DNA from: Phytoseiulus persimilis
Taxonomy: Eukaryota > Arthropoda > Arachnida > Mesostigmata > Phytoseiidae
Length of the DNA: 64,000 bases
NCBI GenBank assembly: GCA_037576195.1
Contig: CM075101.1
Span: forward strand, 47,120,001 to 47,184,000
Reading direction: 5' to 3'
The notes beneath the pieces were generated by a model, which had not been told where the DNA came from, made no database searches, and saw only the letters and a list, made by a program, of their open reading frames with translations. A program made the position numbers and the translations under genes. This document shows, piece after piece, positions 36,809 to 48,117 of this stretch (position 1 is the first letter of the stretch; the number at the start of each line of letters is the position of its first letter).

Positions 36809-37443
36809 ATGGACTGTCGCAAGCAAACCCTGTTCATCAACTCCTTCGCGGCATGGGCAACCAATGTAAGTAGAGTTCTACCCTGTGAAGAGATCCGAAG
36901 CTATAGAACATACCCTCCCTCGTCAGACACTGCGTTTAAGATAGAAGAAGATTGATTCGAACCGTCTTTTCCCCAGGGCGACATCCTGAAATTCCTGCAC
37001 CCGTTCAAACCGATGAGCATACGCTTGCTCAACAAGAAGGATGATCCTCGGAGGTCTCGTCGAGTCGCGTAAGTACTGGTTGCTTGAGCAGCCCAAGTCA
37101 CTTCATGCGCAGTTTGAGCAGTTTGAGTTTGAGGCACAGGCGACTTGTTGTACCACAGGAGCCTCGACTGACACGATTGTTGGGCATCTGGACTCCCAGT
37201 AATCGATGTAGTTTTCCGTCGCTTCCACGCTTCGCAGGAGTTCCAACGATTAGCTCATTCTTCCAATTCCAGGTTCTTGAACTTCGCGGACGAAGCGACA
37301 ATCAAGGCCGTGATCGCCCAGAAAGACGACACGCATTTCATGGGCGGATTCATGAGGGTGAAAACGGCCACCTCCAATCGCCATTCCGCCTCCAATCGCC
37401 CTGCCCAAGAGAATGGCGGCAACGACACGAGCCGAAACCAACC
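36809..37443 (+). pseudogene. RRM-Tudor family copy 2, cut by a LINE
   Basis: Exons 36809-36865, 36977-37068 and 37273-37443 match copy 1's first three exons in length of the first two, phase and residues: start MDCRKQT, RNP2-like LFINSF, and RNP1-like RRVAFLNF across the splice. The third exon is longer than in copy 1 by an inserted Asn/Arg-rich stretch and has a good GTGAGT donor. The following intron is interrupted at about 37524 by a LINE, so the 3' exons, including any Tudor domain, are not continuous with it. This is a 5' partial gene. Confidence 0.7.
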
Positions 37444-37523
37444 GTGAGTGAAATTTCCCAATCGTTTCGCGGGTACCATATCTCCCAAGTCATGAAAGCT
37501 CTCAGTTCGAGTTTGATGCAGAG

Positions 37524-40500
37524 TCGCACAGTAGTTATCATCGTCCTGGTGCTCTTTGTGTGTGGCTTGAGGACGAAGCAACCTAGCCGACAGGAAGTGG
37601 ACATGCCTATGGAAGCCTGGGAAGGTCCAAGTGATGACGAAGCAGAACAATAGAAGTAGACGGCTGCGCTTGAAAAAGATGTGCTTATCGACATGAAAGT
37701 AGACATAATGATGGTATGCGAAACGCGTCTTATGAATGACGAGAAAGCACCACCCATTGAGGGATACAACATAGTATCCAGCAACTGGCGAAGCTCGGCT
37801 CGTTGGCCGTGTGGCATAAACCAACGCCTTAGGTGCCACGCTAAGCTAGCAATCGCGGGTTCGATCCCCGGCCGACAACAAAAATTTCTTATGTGGTAAA
37901 AAGAGGATTTAATTTGTATCAGAATTAAATCTGAACCATCTTAAGACCCAAGCCCACCGCTCGCAATGGGATTTGCGAGGCGATAGGGAGTGTTACCGAA
38001 GCAATACCGAAAGGTGAACCCAGGACACTTCTGAGGGCTGGCTGAGAGGTTCAGCCGGAAAACAGAGAAAACAAAGACAAAAAGCAACCGGCGAGGCCCG
38101 ACTGGGAAAAACTCGAATGGTGGCGTAGCTATCCTATACAGGGAAAACTATGTCGAAGACTGGAACCACAGAGGCAATGACTTCATTGCCCAAGCAACGT
38201 GGATTGGCAGACAACGATGGATATTCATATCCTTCTATATGAAACATGGAACAGTAAGGGAAAACAAAACCCTCACCAGATACATGAGCACACACATAAA
38301 GCAAAAGCGCTCGCCGCTAGATAAGATTATCATAGGTGGTGACGCCTATGCGCAGATCCCCTGCCTCGATGGAAAATCAAGCAAAAGAGGACGGATCCTT
38401 GAAGAGTTTTCCATCGAGAACGGACTCACTATACTAAACATGACTGAGCGATGCGAAGGCAAATTCACGAGGGGAGTCAGCGATAGACTACTTTCTTTTG
38501 AACGGAACGGCGCTGAGTCAGATAGACTCCATGACCATCGACGAAGACAGGATCATAGCAAGTTCGCGAGGAAGTGCAGGGAGTAATAAAGCAACGTGAC
38601 CACCAAATATGCCTGGATATCCTCAAAGCACCCAAAAAAAACAGAGTCAAAAGGCTGTGGCAGTTCCTTAGTCGAAGTAAGGACACTGGACGCCCGTCTG
38701 GCACCAGGATCAAAGACCGAAATGGTCTCCTGATTCCAGACGACGGCTTGACAGCTCACCTTACTGGCGTAGGAATTGAGTTGCTGGAAGCAAGCAATAC
38801 CAACGACCAGAAAGACTCGTGGCGAGGAAGCAGAGATCCCACAGGAATCGTTACAGACCCAGAAGAGGTCAAGAGAGCGATGAGTACCATCCAAGACCGC
38901 ACAGGGTGTGGCCTCGATGGAATCCCTGCGAAAGTCTTGAAAAACCTGAAGAATGAAGGTGTAAGGCAAATCACCGAACTATTCAACAAAATGTTTTCCG
39001 GAGCCGAAGACATACCAGAGGACTGGAAACAGGGAAGAGTGTCGCTCATAGAAAAAGGAAACTCTGAAAAAGGACACCTGAACACATACCGACCGATCAC
39101 CATCACCCAGTCCTGTACAGACTATTCACCAAGATCTTCCTCGAAGATCCAAGAGTGGATCGAGAATGAACAGATCCTGGGGGAGATGCAGAACGGCTTT
39201 AGACCAGGTAGGCGTGGAGACGATAACATCTTCATACTTACTTCCGCCTCGGAGATCGCCAGGGAAAACAAGCAAGGAATGATAGCCTGCTTCCTGGGCT
39301 GCTCCCGAGCCTTCGACAGAATAGACCGCGAAGAACTGTTGAAGATTCTACGCAGACTCGGAACGGAACCCAGCTGGGTCGACCTACTGACACGCATATA
39401 CGAGAACAACAAAGTCAAAATTGTTCACGGCGAGGTCAGCTCAGACTGACTATGCTCTCACAGAGGTGTGAAACAAGGCTGCCCCTTGAGCAGCATCCTG
39501 TTCATACTACGCATAACAGAGCTTGAGAAACGACTGATTGAAAGTAAGCGCAGACTTTAAGTCAGGCGGAGAGGAGACTTTTGGAACACTCGGGAACCGA
39601 AACACTTCGTGCTACCCGGGTTGTTCTTTGCGGATGACATAGTGCCACTCGCACACAACCGCAAGGATCTACAAGAGCTTCTTATCATCACCTCGGCATT
39701 CAGAAGGGTTAGAAGATTGACCTTCAACCCCCTAAGAAGTGCAGTGGTTGTGTTCTCAAACCACTCGGTTGGCGATTGCGACGACCTCCAGATACAAGGC
39801 AAAGCCCTACCTGTCAGCCGAGAGTACACATATCTAGGGATCACCCTGAGTGACGACTCCAACTACCTCTCCAAGCAAGAAGAGAAATGGAAGACGGATG
39901 CGAAGAAAGTCCTTCACCAGATGCACGCCCAGACACTATGGGGATTCAACAAGTTTGAAATGTCCAAAACATTCTGGAAAGGCGTCGCTGTCGCGAAAAT
40001 CACATACGCAGATGCTGTTTTCCGTAAAGACAACTAACACAGTGAACGAAGTGGAGAAAGCCGAGCGCGACGCAGCGCGATGGGCACTTGGTATACCAGG
40101 ATGGAAGGTGGCGAACGAATACCTTTCATCAGAGCTGAGCTGGAGCTCCTCCGAAGCTAGGGAAGCCAAAAGTAAGCTCAGGTATTTCGCGAGGATCCGC
40201 TCAATGCCGGACTCGAGATGGCCCAAAATGCTACTCGATGCAGTTGAGCTACAAAAAAACAAAACGAAAGCCTACCTAAGAATGGGACTTCTCCGAACCG
40301 ACTTCGATTGTGACGCACTGACGATCGACCACGACCACGAAAACCGAGCACTCCTTGGAGTCTACTACCGGAAGCTATCCGAAAAAGTTGAGACCATACA
40401 GGATAAAGCCTGGGAGGACGGGATTGAAAAGAGGTCCACTCTCGAGCTGTACCGAGCCCACAATGAGTCAAGGACCACAACCACCCACATATATGAAAAT

Positions 40501-40845
40501 AGTAGAGGATCCTCCCTGCTAGCCCTAGCGAGAGCTGGAACCCTCCCAACAAAATGTCACAATACCATCTTCCAAGCTGCCCCAGACACATTCTGCGACC
40601 GATGTGGAGTTCACCCCGAAACAACCGCACACGTGATCTTCGGATGCAATGAATTCTACTACACCAACGAAGACCTCGCAGCTCGCCTCGGCCCAAGCAG
40701 CGAGCTGAATCATTCATTGGTAAACAAGACTAAGCGACTTCTCGAAGAATGGGAACGCAACAAGAAAGGATCCGCTGAGCATGCTCGCGCCTGAATTGAA
40801 AGGTTGATTCATAAATACAAAAAATCAGATCCAATAAACCATGAA
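37524..40845 (+). mobile_element. APE-type non-LTR retrotransposon (LINE), copy L1
   Basis: A 3' complete, 5' truncated LINE. It opens with a 43-codon tail of an upstream reading frame (hydrophobic VVIIVLVLFVCGL, then acidic, ending DDEAEQ). Then come endonuclease pieces (VDIMMVCETRL, GGVAILYR, KIIIGGDAYAQ), reverse transcriptase (CGLDGIPAKVLK, NTYRPITITQ, NGFRPGRRGDDN, GVKQGCPLSS, FFADDIV, YTYLGITLSDD) and a C-terminal CCHC knuckle (C-x2-C-x8-H-x4-C) at about 40.6 kb. It ends GATCCAATAAACCATGAA. It is inactive: a SINE splits the endonuclease, TGA replaces Trp at about 39447, and a shared TAA/frameshift follows at about 39558. Probably jockey/CR1-like; the clade is not determined. Confidence 0.9.
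37793..38082 (+). mobile_element. tRNA-derived SINE inserted in LINE L1
   Basis: The tRNA-like head has a box A (TGGCCGTGTGG, 37804-37814) and box B (GGTTCGATCCC, 37858-37868). Unrelated sequence follows (TTCTTATGTGGTAAAAAGAG, then TGCGAGGCGATAGG), ending in an A-rich tail. It is flanked by direct repeats AGCAACTGGCGA (37780-37791) and AGCAACCGGCGA (38083-38094). Removing it restores the endonuclease reading from YNIVSSN to GGVAILYR. Confidence 0.88.
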
Positions 40846-42050
40846 CCGATGAGCATACGTTTGCTCAACAAGAAGGATGATCCTCGGAGGTCTCGTCTAG
40901 TTGCGTAAGTACCGGTTGCTTGAGCAGCCCAAATCACTTCATGCTCCCAAACGCAGTTCGAGTTCGAGGCACAGGCGACTTGTTGTACCACAGGAGCCTC
41001 GATTGACACGCTTGTTGGGCATCTGGACTTCCAGTAATCGATGTAGTTTTCCGTCGCTTCCACGCTTCGCAGGTGTTCCAACGATTAGCTCATTCTTCCA
41101 ATTCCAGGTTCGTGAACTTCGCGGACGAAGCGACAATCAAGGCCGTGATCGCCCAGAAAGACGACACGCATTTCATGGGCGAATTCATGAGGGTGAAAAC
41201 GGGCACCCCCAATCGCCATTTCACCTCCAATCGCCCTGCCCAAGAGAATGGCGGCAACGACAAGAGCCGAAACCAACCGGGTACCATATCTCCCAAGTCA
41301 TGAATGCTCTCAGTTCGAGTTTGATGCAGAGTCGAGCGGGAATGTTCTCCCAGACAAAGTCGGATGTTTCAAATCTGCTTTCCTTACAGACCATCGAATG
41401 GATTCCTCAGGAAGCCTGTCGAGTAAAAACGATCGACAGAAGCGCCAGGAGAAACCCGTAAAGGGACGTTCCAAATCGTCGCGTTGGGTCACGGGAACCA
41501 ATTAGTGGCCTTAGAAACGGGCTGGCGGGCGGATCAGAGGAAGCTCGCTGATGACCTCCAGGAATACGCGGACTTTATCGCCTGCGGCGTGGACGAGATG
41601 GAGCCAGAGGTCGTCTACGCCTGCAAAGACGGCGTCACCCCAACCTGGCAGCGGTGTCGCAAGATAAGCGAGACCGGAGGCGTCGTCTCCGTGGAACTGA
41701 TTGACCAGGGTCGGCAGCGAACGGTCCGGAAAGACGAGGTGCTAGAGCTCTCGTCTCTCTACAAGTGCTGGACCGTCAAAGCTGTCGATCTGGATATCGT
41801 TGGCTTCGAGGTCGCCTCGACTTCTATGGGAAGCTTGGAGGCTCATGTTCTCGAGAAGACATACGACCTCTCCTATGAATGTCAGCGGAGGGGTCTCTGA
41901 TGAGGGACCGCCTCAGAGTTTCAGAAATGAAACTTAACGGCAGGTCCGTTCTGGACGATCTGGTGGCGGTGGGAATCCTGCTCAGGAAATAAGTTCAGGA
42001 TTCATATTTGTAGCGTTATAGCTCTGATAGCTTTCAGAATAAATTTCGGT
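40846..42050 (+). pseudogene. RRM-Tudor family copy 3 (5' truncated)
   Basis: Begins in the middle of exon 2 (PMSIRLLNKKDD), directly after the LINE end. The GTAAGT donor at 40905 and the acceptor before 41108 are kept, and the RRM strand FVNFADEATIKAV follows. The intron after exon 3 has lost its donor by a 27-bp deletion. Exon 4 starts after CCTTACAG (about 41390) and runs in one frame, broken by a TAA after FLRKPVE, into a Tudor-like region that is open from the TAA to 41900. That region holds EVVYACKDG, VVSVELIDQG, RTVRKDEVLEL. AATAAA lies at 42040-42045. Tudor domains bind methylated arginine or lysine and are typical of germline RNA-granule proteins. The Tudor call rests on the V-x-V-x-hydrophobic-IDxG pattern and predicted strand order only. 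Confidence 0.65.
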
Positions 42051-42703
42051 TACGTCAGAAACATCGATGATTTCTTTGTTCCAACATCTGGAAGTGTGCC
42101 CGCTGTCTTCCTAGGTCAAGCTTGGAGATGAGCATCCATAAGCTAGAGATCACATCAAGGAGGGAACACGTGATTGGGAGGAATGCGTCGTTGCCGCTCT
42201 CTCAGAACGCGTCGCTCGACGGCGTTCGCGAAACTCTGGGATCCGGCTCAAGATCGAGCATCTCCCCCGGAAGCCGTTGGACTATCGCCGCTCCTGGAGC
42301 TGTGCCCCCTCCAGTCTCCGGCCCACTCAATTTTGTGGGGAGCCGTTCCGAGATTGAGGACGAGTCATCCGGTATTCTATGCAAACGACAACCCCGGTTC
42401 AGTTTCACCAGCATTGGAGTGTTTCCATGAGAAGTGTAGTTACTATAACGAGGCCTCGGAATCATTCGTAAACTTGTGATCTTTTGGATCTAAGTACCTC
42501 AAATTCCTGGTGCTTTTCCTGAGTCTAGCAGCAATGCTCGAGGGGTCGACTGAATGGTAACCCATCAGGAAAAATTTCTGTAACCGCCTGAATGCTCGCC
42601 TCTCGTCGGATTTCGCTCAGCGCTTTATGTCGGCGTAGGCTTACGCTCTCTGGCAAAAGAGTAGCACGCATCCGAGAGAGGGCTGGAACGGAGGTCGAGT
42701 GAA
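42051..42703. repeat. Flank shared with 50334-50983
   Basis: Sequence 3' of the RRM-Tudor copy, repeated with few changes after copy 4. Readable frames exist, but none is recognised. Its right end (about 42600-42703, KRVARIRERAGTEVE) may be the start of the R1-like LINE body that follows only here. Confidence 0.8.
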
Positions 42704-44895
42704 CCATCATGGACCGGGAATGTAAAGAGGCAAAAGATAGGCAGGCGGGAATCGACCACAAACTGGTGGCGGATATTCTCATAAAGGCGTGCACCGCCGG
42801 AGCGCCAACGACTAACCCACGATGGAAGAACCTTAAACCATTTCATTGGTGGACGGAGACCATCTCAAGACTCCGGAAAGTTGCGTCAAGGCCAGAAGAC
42901 TGCACATCAGGAGTAGGAAACATATCTGCCGGGACCCGAGACGGGCAGCGGAAGCCCTCTCTGAAAACACCAGGAAAAATAGGGAATACGAATTTGAGAT
43001 CTCGGCCAGCAAGCGAAACAAGAGTAGATAGCTCTGCGAGTCCGTCCGAGAAGACGTCTGGGGTCTTCCGTATAAGATTGTCAGAGAAAAACTTAGACGA
43101 AAGCGAGTCAGACTCCCGGAGGAAACGATAAGCAGAGCCATCGGAGAACTCTTTCCGAATGGAATGGAAGCTGCGCGCGAGCAGCTCCAGATTGCCAGAA
43201 CTGATGTCCCAAAGGTAACTGCGCAGGAAGTTGCAGCAGTGGCTGACCGCATTCCGTCTAGAAAAGCTCCGGGACCTGACGGCATTCCAGCAGGGGCGAC
43301 AAAAGCGTTCCTGAAGCGATGGCCCAGTGTCTTTGCACGGCTAGTGAACGGCATACTGCAGAAAGGCTCATTCCCATATGAGTGGAAAACGGCGAACCTG
43401 ATACTCATCCCGAAGGCGGGGGGAGAGGACGCTTGGGCCAACCCTGTGGAACACGGCGAACGACGACATTCTCCGCGTAAAGATGCCCGATGGAGCGCGG
43501 ACAATCGCCTACGCGGACGATTTGGCGCTCGTAGTAATGGCGAATAACACGGAGAGCTTGAGGACATAGCGAACACTGCTCCGCGGAAAATCGGAAGATG
43601 GTGCCAGGAGCACTGCTTACGCATGGCTCCAGAGAAAACGGAAGCGGTGGTGCTTCTTGGCAGGAGAAACGATGGCGCACTATCAATTCGAATAGAAGGG
43701 CACTTGGTGGAAATCACGAAATCAGCAAGATATCTGGGAGTGTACCTCCAGGCAAACCTTAAAGGCTCGATACATGTGGCGATGGTAACGACAAAAGCAA
43801 TGAAAGCCGCGAAGGACATGGCAAAAATCCTCCCTCGCACATATGGGGCATCGGAAGCACAAAGAAGACTACTCGTGACGGTAGCTGATTCGATTGCGTT
43901 GTATGCAGCGCCAATTATTGATGGCGGTTAAACGTAACTCTGTAACGTGGGCTCCGAACGCGCTGGAACTCGCATACAGCAGACAGTTGCTTGATAGAAC
44001 GCAGAGGACGATGGCCATTAGAATCACACGGTGCTACCGCACTGTGTCGACTGCAAAGATGCTAGTTCTGGCTAGAACCACCCCTTGGACGCTCTTGGTG
44101 GAAAAAAGAAATGAAATCTGGCAGGAAAACGAACGGCGAGACGCTCCATATGACCTCGAAAGAGGGGACAACTCTGGGTCGGCTGATGAGGAGATCAAGG
44201 CGAAAACGCTTGAAGAGTGGCAGTTTAGATGGGAAAATGTCCCAAGAAGACGATTGACGCACAGATGCGTTCCTGACCTAAGAAAATGCTGCGAAAGGAA
44301 GTTCGGCACAGTCATCTATCACCTATCTCAGGTGCTTTCGGGACACGGCGATTTCCACACGTATCTGAGTCGATTCAACCTGTCGTCGACGCCCATGTGC
44401 GTTCACTGTAACTCTGGGGAGGAAGACACAGTCGAATACACCGGCCTTCACTGTCCGGCTTTAGCAGTACAGAGAACAGCAATAGCCTGTGCTGCGAATC
44501 TGCCCAGCCTGATGCAGGAAATGTTGCAGAGCGATGACGGATGGAGGCGGATAAGCAGAACAATTAGCAAAATTCTCAGCAGGGAGACTGAGCTGGGAAA
44601 AAGATACGAAGACGTTTCGACGCATCACAGGCAGGCAACTCGAGGCCTGCACAGCCAACGTGAACAAGATACCCATCGAAATGAATACGCAGATTTGAAC
44701 CAGACATTGCGCAGCTAGTCGAAGGGCTCCCGATGTGACGGACGCAATACCAAACGAGCTACAAATTTCGAGTTCCCGTCCCCTGAAGGCGACAGGGGGG
44801 GTTTTAGAGGCCACACCTCACTACCCGGTCAAAACCCCAATTCTACCCGTGGTGTCCGAAGGGATTTCCCCTCCTGCCATGATGGAAAAAAAAAA
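42704..44895 (+). mobile_element. R1-like non-LTR retrotransposon, internally deleted
   Basis: Reverse-transcriptase pieces in changing frames: a region before RT (42709-43131), SRKAPGPDGIP and WKTANLILIPKAGG (43164-43430), then a jump to TLWNTANDDILRV and YADDLALVV (about 43440-43550), and LGVYLQANLKGS. The C-terminal half follows (43894-44718) with the R1-type LSQVLSGHGDFHTYL and CVHCNSGEED. The jump removes the central RT fingers/palm motifs. The terminal knuckle keeps C-x2-C and a final C, but the expected His reads Tyr (VEYTGLHC). It ends in a short poly-A at 44886-44895. A dead copy. Confidence 0.85.
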
Positions 44896-45328
44896 GATGA
44901 GAATGCGGTTTCAATGAACTTCTCTCCATTACTTAAGTGGATCTGGATTCTCATGTCCGGATTCGGTCAACACTCAATGGGTGAGCGTCCAACGATTTTC
45001 ACGATGAAGTGCTCGGCGGCTGTATAGATCCTCCTCGAGAGAACCCTCCACAAGAGCGTTCTCTTGAGGGTAGCTCAGAGGGGGGCTGATGGATTTCGAG
45101 CGGAGCATTTCAGCAAGGGGTTCGAGAAAACCGAGTTGTTTGTTCGTAACCTCAACTTTGATAGCCCTCGGTGAGAAGCCCCTCTTAGCTTCTGTCGGTC
45201 CGCGCCGCTGACGCAGGTGAATCAAGAGGAGTGGGAGAGGAACGAAACAATTTGGAATTCTTCGGATTACTGCAGAGCCGAGATCTCTCTCTCTCTCTCT
45301 TTCTCCTAGAACTCGAGCTCAGATCCGC
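44896..45328. other. Unassigned sequence upstream of a gene 5' remnant
   Basis: No gene seen. It contains an imperfect 12-bp-arm hairpin (CCTCGAGAGAAC / GTTCTCTTGAGG, about 45033-45069) and a (CT)n tract near 45287-45305. Confidence 0.4.
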
Positions 45329-45452
45329 TATAAATGAGGAAGCTCTGGTGCGTTGGAATCACTCTCGTTGCCTTTTCTGTACGATTCAGAACTTCACGAT
45401 CCGGTTCTCACTTTTCTGACTCAGTCAGAAGAAAAGCGAAGAGAAGGCCGTT
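45329..45452 (+). pseudogene. 5' UTR remnant of an RRM-Tudor family copy
   Basis: TATAAATGAGGAAGCTC and the following about 110 bases match the leader of copies 1 and 2 (CACGATCCGGTTCTCAC, TTTTCTGACTCAGTC). The match stops at AGAGAAGG, just before where the ATG should be, and unrelated sequence follows. Only promoter and leader survive. Confidence 0.75.
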
Positions 45453-45790
45453 GCTCTCACACTGGTCCTTATCTACGTGACAAGCTCGATGGATTCAGTA
45501 CCCTCTGGAGTGCTTCATGCGGAAATGTCCCCACTGGAGTAAAGCAAGAAGGAGAAGGTGTGACGGGGAACCGAAGAAGCGATTGTGAAACCCTCCAAAG
45601 AACCCGACAAGACGCTGTCTCATACGGTGGACCATTTCTCGCCCACTAAAAAGTACAACATCGGAATTGCTGCATTCAACGTCGACCCGGAAGACAGCAC
45701 CAAGTTGCACTTCGGAACATGGATTTACCTGACAAACTACTCGAAGGATGATTCTCTTTCCAGTCGAGCAAATGTTATGCTCATCTTCTC
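45453..45790 (+). other. Exon-like fragment of unknown origin
   Basis: Reads openly from about 45567 as KPSKEPDKTLSHTVDHFSP, continuing through YNIGIAAFNVDPED and FGTWIYLTNYS, and fuses in frame to the LINE leader frame at 45791 (111 codons from ATG 45585 to the stop at 45920). Composition looks protein-like, with a TTTCCAG at 45759-45765. I do not recognise the family. It may be a captured host exon. Confidence 0.35.
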
Positions 45791-46059
45791 TCGCACAGTA
45801 GTTATCATCGTCCTGGTGCTCTTTGTGTGTTGCTTGAGGAAGAAGCAACCTAGCCGACAGGAATTGGACATGCCTATGGAAGCCTGGGAAGGTCCAAGTG
45901 ATGACGAAGCAGAACAATAGAAGTAGAGGGCTGCGCTTGAAAAAGATGTGCTTATCGACATGAACGTAGACATAATGATGGTATGCGAAACGGTTCTTAT
46001 GAATGACGAGAAAGCACCACCCATTGAGGGATACAACATAGTATCCAGCAACCGGCGAA

Positions 46060-46349
46060 GCTCGGCTCGTTGGCCGTGTGGCATAAACCAACGCCTTAGG
46101 TGCCACGCTAAGCTAGCAATCGCGGGTTCGATCCCCGGCCGACAACAAAAATTTCTTATGTGGTAAAAAGAGGATTTAATTTGTATCAGAATTAAATCTG
46201 AACCATCTTAAGACCCAAGCCCACCGCTCGCAATGGGATTTGCGAGGCGATAGGGAGTGTTACCGAAGCAATACCGAAAGGTGAACCCAGGACACTTCTG
46301 AGGGCTGGCTGAGAGGTTCAGCCGGAAAACAGAGAAAACAAAGACAAAA
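46060..46349 (+). mobile_element. tRNA-derived SINE inserted in LINE L2
   Basis: Same insertion as in L1, with AGCAACCGGCGA on both sides (46048-46059 and 46350-46361). The shared position shows that the SINE was in the LINE before the two LINE copies separated. Confidence 0.88.
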
Positions 46350-47921
46350 AGCAACCGGCGAGGCCCGACTGGGAAAAACTCGAATGGTGGCGTAGCTATC
46401 CTATACAGGGAAAACTATGTCGAAGACTGGAACCACAGAGGCAATGACTTCATTGCCCAAGCAACGTGGATTGGCAGACAACGATGGATATTCATATCCT
46501 TCTATATGAAACATGGAACAGTAAGGGAAAACAAAACCCTCACCAGATCCATGAGCACACTCATCAAGCAAAAGTGCTCGCCGCTAGATAAGATTATCAT
46601 AGGTGGTGACGCCAGTGCGCAGATCCCCTGCCTCGATGGAAAATCAAACAAAAGAGGACGGATCCTCGAGGAGTTTTCCATCGAGAACGGACTCACTCAT
46701 GACTGAGCGATGCGAAGGCAAATTCACGAGGGGAGTCAGCGATAGACTACTCTCTTGTGAACGGAGCGGCGCTGAGTCAGATAGACTCCATGACCATCGA
46801 CGAAGACAGGATCATAGCAAGTTCGCGAGGAAGTGCAGAGAGAAATAAAGCAACGTGACCACCAAATATGAGACCAACGACTAGAAAGACCCGTGGCGAG
46901 GAAGCAGAGATCCCACAGGAATCGTTACAGACCCAGAAGAGGTCAAGAGAGCGATGAGTACCATCCAAGACCGCACAGGGTGTGGCCTCGATGGAATCCC
47001 TGCGAAAGTCTTGAAAAACCTGAAGAATGAAGGTGTAAGGCAAATCACCGACTATTCAACAAAATGTTTTCCGGAGCCGAAGACATACCAGAGGACTGGA
47101 AACATAGGGAAGAGTGTCGCTCATAGAAAAAGGAAACTCTAAAAAGGGACACCTGAACACATACCGACCGATCACCATCACCCAGTCCTGTACGGACTAT
47201 TCACCAAGATCGTCTCAAAGATCCAAGAGTGGATCGAGAATGAACAGATCCTGGGGGAGATGCAGAACGGCTTTAGACCAGGTAGGCGTGGAGACGATAA
47301 CATCTTCATACTTACTTCCGCCTCAGAGATCGCCAGGGAAAACTCGCAAGGAATGCAAGGAATGATAGCCTGCTTCCTGGGCTGCTCCCGAGCCTTCGAC
47401 AGAATTGACCGCGAAGAACTGTGGAAGATTCTACGCAGACTCGGAATGGAACCCAGCTGGGTCGACCTGCTGACAAGCATATACGAGAAAATCAAAGTCA
47501 AAATTGTTCACAGCGAGGTCAGCTCAGACTGGCTATGCTCTCACAGAGGTGTGAAACAAGGCTGCCCCTTGAGCAGCATCCTGTTCACACTATGCATAAC
47601 AGAGCTTGAGAAACGACTGATTGAAAGTAAGCGCGGACTTTAAGTCAGGCGGAGAGGAGACTTTTGGAACACTCGGGAACCGAAACACTTCGTGCTACCC
47701 GGGTTGTTCTTTGCGGATGACATAGTGCTACTCTCACACAACCGCAAGGATCTACAAGAGCTTCTTATCATCACCTCGGCATTCAGAAGGGTCAGAAGAT
47801 TGACCTTCAACCCCCTAAAAAGTGCAGTGGTTGTGTTCTCAAACCACTCGGTTGGCGATTGCGACGACCTCCAGATACAAGGCAAAGCCCTACCTGTCAG
47901 CCGAGAGTACACATATCTAGG

Positions 47922-48117
47922 TGTTAAATATCGTAAGAGCGAACTGCGAATTCATTGCGATTGGAAGCGCGCGCCGCCTCGACGCTCAACCTTTCATAAA
48001 TAAAACGTGCCACATCAAGTGAATGTGTGGGAATCAGTCGAGACCACAGCATCCGTTTTCCTTTGCAAGAAAAAGGGTCTGAAACCGTCAACCCGGAGCG
48101 CGACGGAATTCTCACTA
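47922..48117. other. 196-bp insertion inside LINE L2
   Basis: Separates TACACATATCTAGG from ATCACCCTGAGTGACGACTC, which are contiguous in L1. The insert starts TGTTAAATATCG and ends TTCTCACTATGG. No clear target duplication and no match elsewhere in the window. Confidence 0.7.

Noticed and set aside
37793-37870. Genuine tRNA gene
   Set aside because: Boxes A and B are present, but the cloverleaf is degenerate, the sequence continues into a repeated SINE body, and it has target duplications inside a LINE.
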